64,000 bases of DNA from Pseudomonas sp. S35 (lineage in GTDB: Bacteria; Pseudomonadota; Gammaproteobacteria; Pseudomonadales; Pseudomonadaceae), in contig NZ_CP019431.1 of the NCBI RefSeq assembly GCF_009866765.1, positions 3,534,001-3,598,000 of the forward strand, given 5' to 3'. Each line of letters opens with the position of its first letter. Position 1 is the first letter of the stretch. The translations under genes and the position numbers were made by a program. Positions 8,367 through 17,047 of this stretch are shown piece after piece. The notes beneath the pieces were generated by a model. The model was not told where the DNA came from. It saw only the letters and a program-made list of their open reading frames with translations, and did no database searches.

Positions 8367-8920
8367 CGCTGGGGCGCGACCATCTTGAATTTAATGTGGA
8401 TGTCGTTGGAGACCACGCTGTTGCCTGCCCATTCACCCTCGCCGATCTTGAAGTCGCTGCGGTTGAGGATAAATTCGCCGTCGAACACGCCAATGCCATC
8501 CAGCTCCTTGAGCACCACGTTCATCGCCACCGGGCGCGTGGTGCCCTTGAGTGTCAGGTTGCCGCTGATCGTGAAGCGGTTATCCCCCAGCGCTTTCACC
8601 CCCGAGGACTCATACACGCCCACCGGATAGCTCTCGACGTCGAACCAGGACGCCCTTTGCAAGGTGTCATTGGCATCGTCACTGCCGGCATTGATGCTGG
8701 CGAGCTGGATCTTGAGCAACGCATGTCCCGCCTCCGGTGCCTGTGTGTCAAACGTCAAGGTGCCCTCGAAGTCCTTGAATGTCCCATACATCCGCTGCCC
8801 CAACTGCTCGTAGGTGAAGCTGATCTGGCTGGCGGTGTGGTTGACGTCCTTGTACTCCACCGCCTGGGCGCTGGCGATGAAACCCAGGACAAGGGCAACC
8901 GGCAAGATTCGACGTGTCAT
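8363..8920 (-). CDS. YceI-family periplasmic lipid-binding-like protein
   Basis: A 185-residue exported protein: signal peptide ILPVALVLGFIASAQA, then a YceI lipocalin-like barrel. The family pattern is complete: EYKDVNHTASQISFTYEQLG, the FKDFEGTLTFD strand, a FTISGNLTLKGTTRPV segment and the C-terminal VSNDIHIKFKMVAP. YceI proteins bind isoprenoid-type ligands in the periplasm; the role here is unknown. The ATG at 8920 has GGAGCGG just upstream and keeps the signal peptide correctly placed. Convergent with the EamA gene. Confidence 0.9.
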   Translation of the reverse strand: MTRRILPVALVLGFIASAQAVEYKDVNHTASQISFTYEQLGQRMYGTFKDFEGTLTFDTQAPEAGHALLKIQLASINAGSDDANDTLQRASWFDVESYPVGVYESSGVKALGDNRFTISGNLTLKGTTRPVAMNVVLKELDGIGVFDGEFILNRSDFKIGEGEWAGNSVVSNDIHIKFKMVAPQR

Positions 8921-9103
8921 GCACCGCTCCACAAAAGTTTGGCTGTATTCCCATCAGGCGCTTGCCCTGATAAACAGAGTAGCCTGCCGCACTTCGACTG
9001 CGTGACCGGCAACCAGGGCATCAAATTCATCAAGCCCACTCCCATGAGCGTAACGCTGATACTGGTCTACATTGACTGCCACCGCTAATCGAGGATTACA
9101 CCG

Positions 9104-9991
9104 ATGACTCGTCTTACTGCGAAGGACTTTGCCCCCGAACTGCTGGAGCTCTACGACGGTTACGCCCACGGCAAGATCAACCGCCGAGAATTTCTCGACC
9201 GCGCCGCGTTGTTCACCTTTGCCGGCCTGAGTGCTTCGGCCCTGCTCGCAGCCCTGAGCCCCAACTACGCCTTGGCCGAGCAAGTGAAATTTACCGACCC
9301 GGACATCGTCGCCGACTACATCACCTACCCGTCCCCCAAAGGCAACGGTACGGTGCGCGGCTACTTGGTGCGACCGGCCAAGGCTCCAGGCAAACTGCCA
9401 GCAGTGGTGGTGGTCCATGAAAACCGCGGCCTCAACCCGTATATCGAAGACGTCGCCCGACGCCTGGCCAAAGCCGGGTTCATCGCCCTGGCACCGGATG
9501 GCCTGACCTCCGTCGGCGGCTACCCCGGCAACGATGAAAAAGGCGTGGCACTGCAACAAACCGTCGACCCGACCAAGCTGATGAACGACTTCTTCGCCGC
9601 CATCGAATGGCTGATGCACCACGACAGCAGCACCGGCAAAGTCGGCATCACCGGCTTCTGCTACGGCGGCGGCGTGACCAACGCGGCGGCAGTGGCCTAC
9701 CCCGAGTTGGGTGCAGCAGTGTCGTTCTACGGGCGCCAGCCAGAGGCCAAGGACGTGCCGCGTATCAAGGCGCCGATCATGCTGCATTTCGGTGAGCTGG
9801 ATACGCGAATCAACGAAGGCTGGCCGGCGTATGAGCACGCACTGAAGGCAGCGGGCACGACCTACGAGGCCTATATCTATAAAGGCGCCAATCACGGGTT
9901 CCATAATGACTCGACGCCACGTTATGACGAGGCGGCGGCGAATCTTGCCTGGGAAAGAACATTAGGTTGGTTCCGTAAGCATCTGGTTTAA
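9104..9991 (+). CDS. Dienelactone hydrolase family protein, Tat-type N-terminus
   Basis: A 295-residue alpha/beta hydrolase of the dienelactone hydrolase family. The expected triad is visible: Cys186 in GFCYGGG, Asp233 in GELDTRI and His264 in GANHGFHND. The N-terminus carries [17 protein letters not shown] followed by a hydrophobic stretch and a signal-cleavage-like LSPNYALA, resembling a Tat (twin-arginine) signal, so export in folded form is likely. The substrate is unknown; relatives annotated YghX-like have this layout. It is transcribed alone, 40 bp ahead of the beta-lactamase gene on the same strand, so the two could be co-transcribed. Confidence 0.88.
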   Translation: MTRLTAKDFAPELLELYDGYAHGKINRREFLDRAALFTFAGLSASALLAALSPNYALAEQVKFTDPDIVADYITYPSPKGNGTVRGYLVRPAKAPGKLPAVVVVHENRGLNPYIEDVARRLAKAGFIALAPDGLTSVGGYPGNDEKGVALQQTVDPTKLMNDFFAAIEWLMHHDSSTGKVGITGFCYGGGVTNAAAVAYPELGAAVSFYGRQPEAKDVPRIKAPIMLHFGELDTRINEGWPAYEHALKAAGTTYEAYIYKGANHGFHNDSTPRYDEAAANLAWERTLGWFRKHLV

Positions 9992-10031
9992 TTTGTTTTT
10001 TATAGCCCCATAACTTCATTGGAAGGACGTC

Positions 10032-11189
10032 ATGCCACCACAGTCCACCTCGACAGTGCGCCTGCTAACCCCCACCGTGTTATTGCTCCTCACTGCCGGC
10101 AATTGCTTGGCCGCCAACAACCTGCAGACGCTGGTGGACGCGAGCGTCAAGCCGTTGATGCAGCAGCAGTCGATTCCCGGCCTCGTCGTGGGTGTCGTGC
10201 AGGGCGGCAAGACCCACTACTTCAATTACGGCGTTGCCGCCATCGACACGCGCAGACCCGTTACCCAAGACACCCTGTTCGAAATCGGCTCGGTGAGCAA
10301 AACCTTCACCGCCACCCTCGCCGGTTATGCGGCGGCCACCGGCAAACTCAAGCTGTCGGCCCCGGCCAGCGACTACCTGCCGGCCTTGGGCGGCGGTAAG
10401 TTCGACCACATCAGCGTCCTGAACCTCGGCACCTACACCGCCGGTGGCCTGCCCCTGCAGTTCCCACGGGAGGCCGACAACAATCAGCACATGATCAGCT
10501 ACTTCCAGCAGTGGAAACCCGACTTCGCGCCTGGCACCCAGCGCTTGTATTCCAACCCGAGCCTGGGCCTGTTCGGCTACCTGGCAGCGCAGAGCCTCAA
10601 GCAGCCGTTCGATCAGGCGATGGAAAAAACCCTGCTGCCCAAACTCGGGCTCAAGCACACGTATGTCAAGGTGCCGCCGAGCCAAATGAGCCTGTACGCC
10701 CAAGGCTACGGCAAGGACGGCAAACCGGTGCGCGTCGGCCCCGGCGCGATGGACAGCGAGGCGTACGGCATCAAGACCAGCGCCTCGGACCTGCTGCGTT
10801 ATGTGCAAGCCAACATGCACCCGGCGAAGCTGGAAAGCGCCGTGCAACAGGCAATCGCCATCACCCATACCGGCTACTACACCGTCGACGGCATGACCCA
10901 AGGCCTGGGCTGGGAAATGTACCCCTATCCCATCACGCTCGATGCGTTGATTGACGGCAATTCCACGCCAATGGCCATCGAACCGCACAAGGTGAACTGG
11001 CTGACCCCGCCGCAGGCGCCGCGCGCCAATACCCTGGTGAACAAGACAGGCTCAACCAATGGGTTTGGCGCCTATGCTGCCTACGTGCCCAGCAAAGGAT
11101 TGGGGGTGGTGATCCTGGCGAACAAGAACTACCCGAATGCAGAGCGGGTCAAACTGGCCCATGGGATTTTGACTGCACTGGACCATTAA
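10032..11189 (+). CDS. ampC: Class C beta-lactamase (AmpC family)
   Basis: A 385-residue serine beta-lactamase with signal peptide (PTVLLLLTAGNCLA). All class C motifs are present: SVSK at 87-90 (nucleophile Ser87), YSN at 173-175 and KTG at 338-340. Length and order match AmpC of fluorescent pseudomonads. It would hydrolyse cephalosporins in the periplasm. No ampR-type LysR gene lies next to it, unlike P. aeruginosa, so induction would have to be in trans or absent. The downstream neighbour is a convergent two-component system. ATG at 10032 follows AAGGACGTC. Confidence 0.95.
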   Translation: MPPQSTSTVRLLTPTVLLLLTAGNCLAANNLQTLVDASVKPLMQQQSIPGLVVGVVQGGKTHYFNYGVAAIDTRRPVTQDTLFEIGSVSKTFTATLAGYAAATGKLKLSAPASDYLPALGGGKFDHISVLNLGTYTAGGLPLQFPREADNNQHMISYFQQWKPDFAPGTQRLYSNPSLGLFGYLAAQSLKQPFDQAMEKTLLPKLGLKHTYVKVPPSQMSLYAQGYGKDGKPVRVGPGAMDSEAYGIKTSASDLLRYVQANMHPAKLESAVQQAIAITHTGYYTVDGMTQGLGWEMYPYPITLDALIDGNSTPMAIEPHKVNWLTPPQAPRANTLVNKTGSTNGFGAYAAYVPSKGLGVVILANKNYPNAERVKLAHGILTALDH

Positions 11190-11214
11190 CAACCTGTGCG
11201 AGCGGGCAACAACG

Positions 11215-12492
11215 TTATTCAGCAAACGCCCACGTCATGCGAAACGACGCCCCGCCCCACTCCGAATCCTGCACCTGCACCTGCCCGCCATGCCACTGCG
11301 ACACTCGCTGCACCAGCGCCAGGCCCAGACCGAAGCCGCCGGTGCGGCGGTCGCGGCTGGCGTCCAGGCGCATGAACGGCTGGAAGATCTTCGCCCGACC
11401 CTCCTCGGGCACGCCGGGGCCGTCGTCACACACCCGCACTTCATAACCACTGCCGAACTTGACCAGCGATACGTCCACGCGGCGCTCGGCGTAACGGATG
11501 GCGTTGCGCAACAGGTTGATCACTGCCCGCGCCATGAACCGCGGCTCGATCTGGATCACGTCGACTTCGCAGGTGCGCAGCGACAGTTGAATGCCCGCGG
11601 CCTCTGCCTCCAGGGCCACGCTGCCGATCACGCTGTCGAGCCAGCTGTGAGCTTCAATGCACTCGCGGGTGACTTGGGTGGCGCCACGCTCCAGGCTGGC
11701 GTAGGTCAGCAGTTCGGAGACCATTTCTTCCAGTTCGCCGAGGTCGGCGTACATGTCGGCGATCAATTCGCTGCGTTGGCCGGGATCGGCCTGCTGCTTG
11801 AGCTGGTCGAGCTCGAACGACAGGCGCGCAATCGGCGTGCGCAGCTCATGGGACACCGCGTTGGTCAGTTCACGCTGGTTGGCGATCAGGCTTTCGATAC
11901 GCTCGGCCATCTGGTTGAAGTGCCCGGCCAGCTCGCGCACGGTGGAGCGGCGCGGCAGCAGGATGCGTGAGCCCAGGTCGTTGTCGCCGAAGCGTTGTGC
12001 GGCCAGGCGAATATGTTCCAGGTCGCGCCAGTGCGGGCGCACCCAAAAGTACAGCACGATGGCCAGGCACACCCCGAGAAAACCGTAGGCCCACAGGTAC
12101 AGCCACTTTGGCTCCTCCGGCAACCTGATTTCCAACAGTTGCGAGCCACCGTCGATGCCCGCGAGAAACTCCATGAAGTCGCCGCGCACCACCAGCAAGC
12201 CGTCATTGAGCAAGGTTTGTTCGCGCTCAGTCAGAGCCAGGCCGTCTTTTGGCACCAACTTAAGGCGCAGCCCGTAATGGCTTTGCAGCTGCGCCAAGCG
12301 GGCCTGGCGCGCTTCACCGAGCAACGGCCGCAGTTGCTCGACCAGGCCATACGCCGGACCCCGCATGGCCTCGCGGTTGTAGGTTTCGTTGGCCTCGGGC
12401 AGCAACTCGTCGAAGGTGTAGTTGACCAGCCAGATCGCCCCCGCCAACCCCAAGGCAAGGATCACGTACAGACGCAGAAACAGGCGCAGCAT
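11215..12492 (-). CDS. Sensor histidine kinase, RstB-like
   Basis: A 425-residue membrane sensor kinase: an N-terminal helix (LFLRLYVILALGLAGAIWLV), a periplasmic domain of ~130 residues, a second helix (YLWAYGFLGVCLAIVLYFWV), a HAMP region, and a HisKA domain with phospho-acceptor His215 in AVSHELRTP. The ATP-binding domain follows, with the N box LLRNAIRYA, DDGPGVP and GGFGLGLAL. It should phosphorylate the regulator encoded immediately upstream in the same operon (adjacent, no gap). The architecture resembles the kinase at 58771-60072, so the two systems are probably paralogues. The signal is unknown. Confidence 0.92.
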   Translation of the reverse strand: MLRLFLRLYVILALGLAGAIWLVNYTFDELLPEANETYNREAMRGPAYGLVEQLRPLLGEARQARLAQLQSHYGLRLKLVPKDGLALTEREQTLLNDGLLVVRGDFMEFLAGIDGGSQLLEIRLPEEPKWLYLWAYGFLGVCLAIVLYFWVRPHWRDLEHIRLAAQRFGDNDLGSRILLPRRSTVRELAGHFNQMAERIESLIANQRELTNAVSHELRTPIARLSFELDQLKQQADPGQRSELIADMYADLGELEEMVSELLTYASLERGATQVTRECIEAHSWLDSVIGSVALEAEAAGIQLSLRTCEVDVIQIEPRFMARAVINLLRNAIRYAERRVDVSLVKFGSGYEVRVCDDGPGVPEEGRAKIFQPFMRLDASRDRRTGGFGLGLALVQRVSQWHGGQVQVQDSEWGGASFRMTWAFAE

Positions 12493-13200
12493 CTAGACCT
12501 CCCACGCAAACGGATTGAACAGGTAGCCCTTGCCCCAGATGGTCTTGATGCACACCGGCTCACGGGGGTTGTCGTTGAGCTTGCCGCGCAGCTTGCTGAT
12601 GTACACGTCGACGCTGCGGTTAAGGCCGTCGAACGCGATGCCGCGCATGCGGTTGAGGATGTCATCGCGGGAGAGGATGGTGCCCGCGTTACTGGCCAGC
12701 AGCCACAGCAGTTCGAACTCCATAGTAGTGAGGTCGATCCTGTCATCGCCCAGGCTGACCACCCGGCAACTGCGGTCTATCGCCAACCGACCGAACGCCA
12801 GCGCCCCGCGCACCGTGGGTTCCGGTGCCTGGCGACGTTGCAGCGCACGCAGGCGCGCCAGAAGCACCGGCGGCTTGATGGGTTTGATCACGTAGTCGTC
12901 GGCACCGGACTCAAGGCCGAGGATGTGGTCCAGGTCGTCTTCCTTGGCGGTGAGGATCACGATGGGCGTGTCGGACACCGCACGAATCCCTCGGCATACA
13001 TGCAGGCCGCTCTGGCCCGGCAGCATCAGGTCGAGCACGACGATCTTGGGCTTGAAGTCCAGGAAGGCTGCCAACGCTTCATCGCCACGGTGCACAACCC
13101 GCACCTCGAAACCATGCTGCGCCAGAAAATGCGCGATCAGCCCTGCCAGCTTCTCATCGTCCTCAACGAGCAATACCTTGCCCAGCCCCAGGTTTTCCAT
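12493..13200 (-). CDS. OmpR/PhoB-family response regulator, RstA-like
   Basis: A 235-residue response regulator. The receiver domain has the acidic pair in VEDDEK, phospho-acceptor Asp57 in VLDLMLPG and Lys in DDYVIKPIK. The C-terminal winged helix includes NRSVDVYISKLRGKL and TIWGKGYLF. It is the first gene of a two-gene operon with the kinase. Its upstream region is shared with the divergent MFS gene at 13358, a possible target. No adjacent gene identifies the stimulus. Confidence 0.93.
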   Translation of the reverse strand: MENLGLGKVLLVEDDEKLAGLIAHFLAQHGFEVRVVHRGDEALAAFLDFKPKIVVLDLMLPGQSGLHVCRGIRAVSDTPIVILTAKEDDLDHILGLESGADDYVIKPIKPPVLLARLRALQRRQAPEPTVRGALAFGRLAIDRSCRVVSLGDDRIDLTTMEFELLWLLASNAGTILSRDDILNRMRGIAFDGLNRSVDVYISKLRGKLNDNPREPVCIKTIWGKGYLFNPFAWEV

Positions 13201-13357
13201 ATGTTCTCAATGTGCAGACGCGGATTGAAGAGGCGCCATTATAGGTGGCAAGCTGGGCAACTGAACCCACTGTCCAGCAACGCCGGACGAAGCTTCATTC
13301 TTTTAAGAGTTTTTAACAAATAGCCTGCAATTTTTAACGCCATCCACAGGGAGTTGT

Positions 13358-14557
13358 ATGCGCAAGGATTATCTGGCGTTCTTTGGTTCGCTGTTCCTGT
13401 CGCGGCTGGCGGACCAGGTCCTGCTGTTTATCGTGCCATTGATTGTGTTCCAGACCACGAACAGCGTGGCATGGGCCGGGCTGGCTTTTTTTGTCGAGAC
13501 GCTGCCGCGCTTCCTGGCCTTCCCGGTGTGCGGGGCCGTGTGCGACAAATATTCACCGGTGCGCATCCTGCACATCAGCCAGGCCTACCGGGCGCTGGCG
13601 TGCGGGGTGGCGGTGGCGCTTTATGGGGTATTCGACGGTATCTACTGGCTGGTGCTGCTGTCCGCGTTGTGCGGCGTGCTGACCACCCAAGGCATCATGG
13701 CCCGCGAGGTGCTGATGCCGCATGCCTTCAAGCACTACACCTACACCAAGACCCTGTCCTATTCACAAATCGCCGACCAGAGCGGCCTGGTGCTGGGCCC
13801 GTTGGTGGCAGCGCTGATGCTCGACGTATGGGCGTGGCATTGGGTGGTGCTGGGCGTCGGCGGACTGTTTGTGCTGGCAGACCTGGCCATGCTGATCTGG
13901 CAACGCCATACGACGGTGAGCCTGCACAGCCACGCGCAGCACCGCGACCTCTGGGTGCAGCCGCTGCGCATCGCCTTCGGGCATATCCGCACCCTGACGG
14001 AACTGAAGCGGGTGATTACCCTGGCCATCGGCGTGAACCTGCTGATCGGCGTGACGCTGGCCACATCGGCGGCGATGGTCACAGGCCAATACGCGGCCAG
14101 CAAGGATACCTACGCCCTGCTACAAGCGGCCGGTGCGGTGGCCACGATCGGGATTCTGTTTTACCTGGCGCGCTCGTCATTGAGGCTGAAAGTGATGGGC
14201 GGGCTGTCGTATTCAATGATTGCCGCAGGGGCGTTGATCATGGCGATCAGCCCCAACCTGTGGGGCTACACCTTGGGTTTTCTGCTGGTCACCGGCTTCG
14301 ACAAGATGTTCAACGTGTACCTGCGCAGCACCCGTCAGCGGGTGATTCCGGCGCAGGATTTCGGCAAGACGGTGGGTGTGATCACCCTGCTCAACAACCT
14401 GCCCCAACCGTTGGCAGGGTTGATGATTGCCGTACTGGCAGCGCCATTGGGCACACAAACAGTAATCCTGCTGCTGATGGCGATCACCAGCGTGATCGGC
14501 GTGGCCGTCGCCTTAGGCTGGCACGCCACTGTGAAAGCGGAACTCGATATCGGGTGA
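13358..14557 (+). CDS. MFS transporter
   Basis: A 399-residue carrier with about twelve membrane helices and an MFS-like first half (LSRLADQVLLFIVPLIV, then CGAVCDKYSPVRIL as the loop 2-3 motif). The second half includes GILFYLARSSLRLKVMGG and VITLLNNLPQPLAGLM. Substrate unknown; the family of short MFS carriers includes efflux proteins. It is divergent from the RstA-like regulator, with ~160 bp between. Its 3' end overlaps the convergent miaE gene by 45 bp, so transcripts of the two genes can pair. Confidence 0.85.
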   Translation: MRKDYLAFFGSLFLSRLADQVLLFIVPLIVFQTTNSVAWAGLAFFVETLPRFLAFPVCGAVCDKYSPVRILHISQAYRALACGVAVALYGVFDGIYWLVLLSALCGVLTTQGIMAREVLMPHAFKHYTYTKTLSYSQIADQSGLVLGPLVAALMLDVWAWHWVVLGVGGLFVLADLAMLIWQRHTTVSLHSHAQHRDLWVQPLRIAFGHIRTLTELKRVITLAIGVNLLIGVTLATSAAMVTGQYAASKDTYALLQAAGAVATIGILFYLARSSLRLKVMGGLSYSMIAAGALIMAISPNLWGYTLGFLLVTGFDKMFNVYLRSTRQRVIPAQDFGKTVGVITLLNNLPQPLAGLMIAVLAAPLGTQTVILLLMAITSVIGVAVALGWHATVKAELDIG

Positions 14558-15115
14558 CTCGATCAGTTCCTGCTCGGCCGCCCTCACCCGCTCAATGACC
14601 TGGGCAATGTCCTTGGCGTCGCCGTACTGGTAGGCCAGCTTCAAATAACCCTGGAAGTGCCGCGCCTCGCTTTTCAAAAGGCCGAAGTAGAACTTGCTGA
14701 GTTCTTCGTCCAAATGCGGTACCAGCGCTTCGAAACGCTCGCAACTGCGCGCTTCGATAAAGGCGCCAACCACCAGGGTGTCCACCAGTTTGACCGGCTC
14801 GTGGCTGCGCACCACTTTGCGCAAACCCGAGGCATAACGGCTGGCGTGCAACTGACGCAGCTCGATCTTGCGCTTTTTCATCAGGCGCATGACCTGTTCG
14901 TGGTGCACCAGCTCTTCGCGAGCCAGGCGCGACATCATGTTGATCAGGTCGACATGGCCGTGGTACTTGGCGATCAGGCTCAGGGCAGTGCTTGCGGCTT
15001 TGAATTCGCAGTTCTTGTGGTCGATCAGCAGGGTTTCCTGATCGGCCAGCGCGGCCTGGACCCAGGCGTCAGGCGTGCGGCAACCGAGGAATTCGTGGAT
15101 TTCTGGCAGGTTCAT
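14513..15115 (-). CDS. miaE: tRNA 2-methylthio-N6-isopentenyladenosine hydroxylase
   Basis: A 200-residue non-haem di-iron monooxygenase that hydroxylates the isopentenyl group of ms2i6A37 in tRNA to give ms2io6A. The ferritin-like four-helix bundle carries the expected carboxylate/His ligands: NCEFKAAS, REELVHHEQV, GAFIEARSCERFE and SEARHFQGY. The length is typical of Pseudomonas MiaE. The ATG at 15115 is chosen because MNLPEIHEFLG is the family N-terminus; upstream codons are arginine-rich and atypical. Cytoplasmic. Convergent and overlapping with the MFS gene. Confidence 0.95.
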   Translation of the reverse strand: MNLPEIHEFLGCRTPDAWVQAALADQETLLIDHKNCEFKAASTALSLIAKYHGHVDLINMMSRLAREELVHHEQVMRLMKKRKIELRQLHASRYASGLRKVVRSHEPVKLVDTLVVGAFIEARSCERFEALVPHLDEELSKFYFGLLKSEARHFQGYLKLAYQYGDAKDIAQVIERVRAAEQELIESPDIEFRFHSGVPA

Positions 15116-15265
15116 CGGGCTCACGGGCAAAAGGATCACAAAAGGCCGGCGATTATACCGACCACGTCGCAGACCACCAGCCACAGGCCTTGATGTGCAT
15201 CAACATGACGGCTGCCGGGCAGCAACTATAGTTACTTCACGCCCACTTTCCTGGAGATCCCGACC

Positions 15266-16129
15266 ATGCAAGCCATTCGCAGCATCCTGGTGGTCATCGA
15301 GCCCGAGCACTCGGAAAGCCTTGCTCTGAAGCGCGCCAAGCTGATCGCCGGGGTTACCGACGCGCACCTGCACCTGCTGGTCTGTGACAAGAAACATGAG
15401 CACTCGGCACTGCTGAGTGTACTCAAGGCGGGGTTGCAGGAGGATGGCTACAGCGTCACTACCGAGCAGGCGTGGAATGACAGCCTGCATGAAACCATCA
15501 TCGACGTGCAGCAAGCCGAAGGTTGCGGCTTGGTGATCAAGCAGCATTTCCCCGACAGCCCGCTGAAAAAAGCGCTGCTGACGCCGGCAGACTGGAAACT
15601 GCTGCGCTACTGCCCTACCCCGGTTTTGCTGGTCAAGACCGCCACGCCCTGGGCTGGCGGGGTGATCCTGGCAGCGATTGATGTGGGCAATACCGACGGC
15701 GAGCATCGTTCGCTGCACAATTGGATCATTGACCATGGTTTCGACATCGCCAGCCTGGCCAAGGCGCAGCTGCATGTGATCAGCGCCCATCCGTCGCCGA
15801 TGCTGTCGGCAGCGGACCCTACGTTTCAGCTCAAGGAAACCATCGAGGCGCGCTACCGCGAGCAATGCAAGGCATTCCAGACCGAGTTCGACGTGGACGA
15901 CGCGCACCTGCATATCGAGGAAGGCCCGGCGGATGTGTTGATCCCCTTCACGGCGCACAAGTGGCAGGCCGCAGTGACCATCATCGGCACCGTAGCGCGC
16001 ACTGGAATTTCCGGCGCGCTGATCGGCAACACGGCGGAGGTGGTGCTCGATGCTATAGAAAGCGACGTGTTGGTGCTCAAGCCACAGACATTGATGGATC
16101 AACTGGAAGAACTGGCCACCAAGGCCTGA
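15266..16129 (+). CDS. Tandem universal stress protein (UspE-like)
   Basis: A 287-residue protein with two Usp domains (roughly 1-130 and 150-280). The N-terminal SILVVIEPEHSESLALKRA and the second-domain VILAAIDVGNTDGEHRSL are the repeated first strands. The second domain ends with GTVARTGISGALIGNTAEVVLD, matching the nucleotide-binding GxxGxxxGN(S/T)AE pattern, and then DVLVLKPQ. Tandem Usp proteins of the UspE type take part in stress survival. A strong GGAG lies upstream of ATG 15266. It is likely monocistronic. Confidence 0.9.
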   Translation: MQAIRSILVVIEPEHSESLALKRAKLIAGVTDAHLHLLVCDKKHEHSALLSVLKAGLQEDGYSVTTEQAWNDSLHETIIDVQQAEGCGLVIKQHFPDSPLKKALLTPADWKLLRYCPTPVLLVKTATPWAGGVILAAIDVGNTDGEHRSLHNWIIDHGFDIASLAKAQLHVISAHPSPMLSAADPTFQLKETIEARYREQCKAFQTEFDVDDAHLHIEEGPADVLIPFTAHKWQAAVTIIGTVARTGISGALIGNTAEVVLDAIESDVLVLKPQTLMDQLEELATKA

Positions 16130-16179
16130 CGCTGAGCACCCAGACAACAAAGATCCAATGTGGGACGGGGCTTGTGTTG

Positions 16180-16650
16180 TCAGTCAGCGAGCGCGTCTCT
16201 CAGGAAACCCGGCGCGATATAGCGCTGGTAATGGGCCTCAGACAGGATAAAGAACTCACGGTCGATGGCATCGCGCAGTTCCGGCAAGGCCCATTCACGA
16301 AACTCCGGCAACAGCACCATGCCGTAAGCCTCCAGGTTATTGATCACCCGCGCCCCGCGAGCGATCAACTGGTACGCCCAGCAGTACTCGGACTGGTGCG
16401 GCACGAAGCGGATCTTGCGCTGCTCCAACTGGCCACGCAGGGCCTTGGGGTCGAAAACCTCCAGCTTGCCGGCCATCACCTGCACCAGCAGTTGCTCCAG
16501 GCGCAGCCATACCGCACGTTTTTCTTCTTCGTTGTAGCCATTCCACAGGATCACTTCGTGGTGGAAACGCTTGCAGCCACGGCACACCAGATCGCCGTAA
16601 ACCGTGGAGCACAGGCCGACGCAGGGGGTCTTGATGGTTGAGTTGGACAT
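16180..16650 (-). CDS. DUF1289-domain protein with C-terminal extension
   Basis: A 156-residue protein. The first ~45 residues form a DUF1289 domain with its cysteine pattern (PCVGLCSTVYGDLVCRGCKR), probably a small metal site. The rest (FDPKALRGQLEQRKIRFVP, LEAYGMVLLPEFREWALPE) is an alpha-rich extension I do not recognise. Function unknown. The ATG at 16650 is the better start; an in-frame GTG four codons upstream is possible. A partial REP-like sequence (AATGTGGGACGGGGCTTG near 16158) lies just beyond its stop. Confidence 0.8.
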   Translation of the reverse strand: MSNSTIKTPCVGLCSTVYGDLVCRGCKRFHHEVILWNGYNEEEKRAVWLRLEQLLVQVMAGKLEVFDPKALRGQLEQRKIRFVPHQSEYCWAYQLIARGARVINNLEAYGMVLLPEFREWALPELRDAIDREFFILSEAHYQRYIAPGFLRDALAD

Positions 16651-16837
16651 GGGCAACAACACGCAAATCAGCGAAATAGTGCGCCATGTTAGCCCTTTGT
16701 CTAAGGTTGATCACCCAGCAAACTTGCCATCGCAACTTACCTTTAGATTTTTTTTGCCGTAGAATCATCCGGCCTTGTAAGGCGCCAATAATCCGCTGGA
16801 AGCTGTTTTCAAAGCGTCACGAGCACAGTCGTTCCTT

Positions 16838-16909
16838 CAGAACGGTGTTGGCGATGGTTATTACCCGGTAGGTCAATAGCCAGCGCCAACCCTCATCAGC
16901 CCCGTTCTG
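16838..16909 (+). ncRNA. Candidate structured leader RNA upstream of acnB
   Basis: Three nested helices can be drawn by eye. CAGAACGG (16838-16845) pairs perfectly with CCGTTCTG (16902-16909). GTTGGCG (16847-16853) pairs with CGCCAAC (16884-16890). GGTTATT (16856-16862) pairs with AATAGCC (16875-16881, one G-U), extended by ACC/GGT across a short loop. The element lies ~140 bases upstream of the acnB GTG. It could be a leader structure of acnB or a separate small RNA. I cannot match it to a named family. Confidence 0.5.
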
Positions 16910-17047
16910 CAGGCGTAAAACTTTGAAAGCAGCTTCTGTGAGGAATGCCGGCAGCGCTGGCTTTGCGGCCCAAAAAGCCCCCGAGCGCATGCGTGCCGTT
17001 CATTTCTGGATGAGCGTCCCGTGGGACCACTGATGAGGGTAATAACT

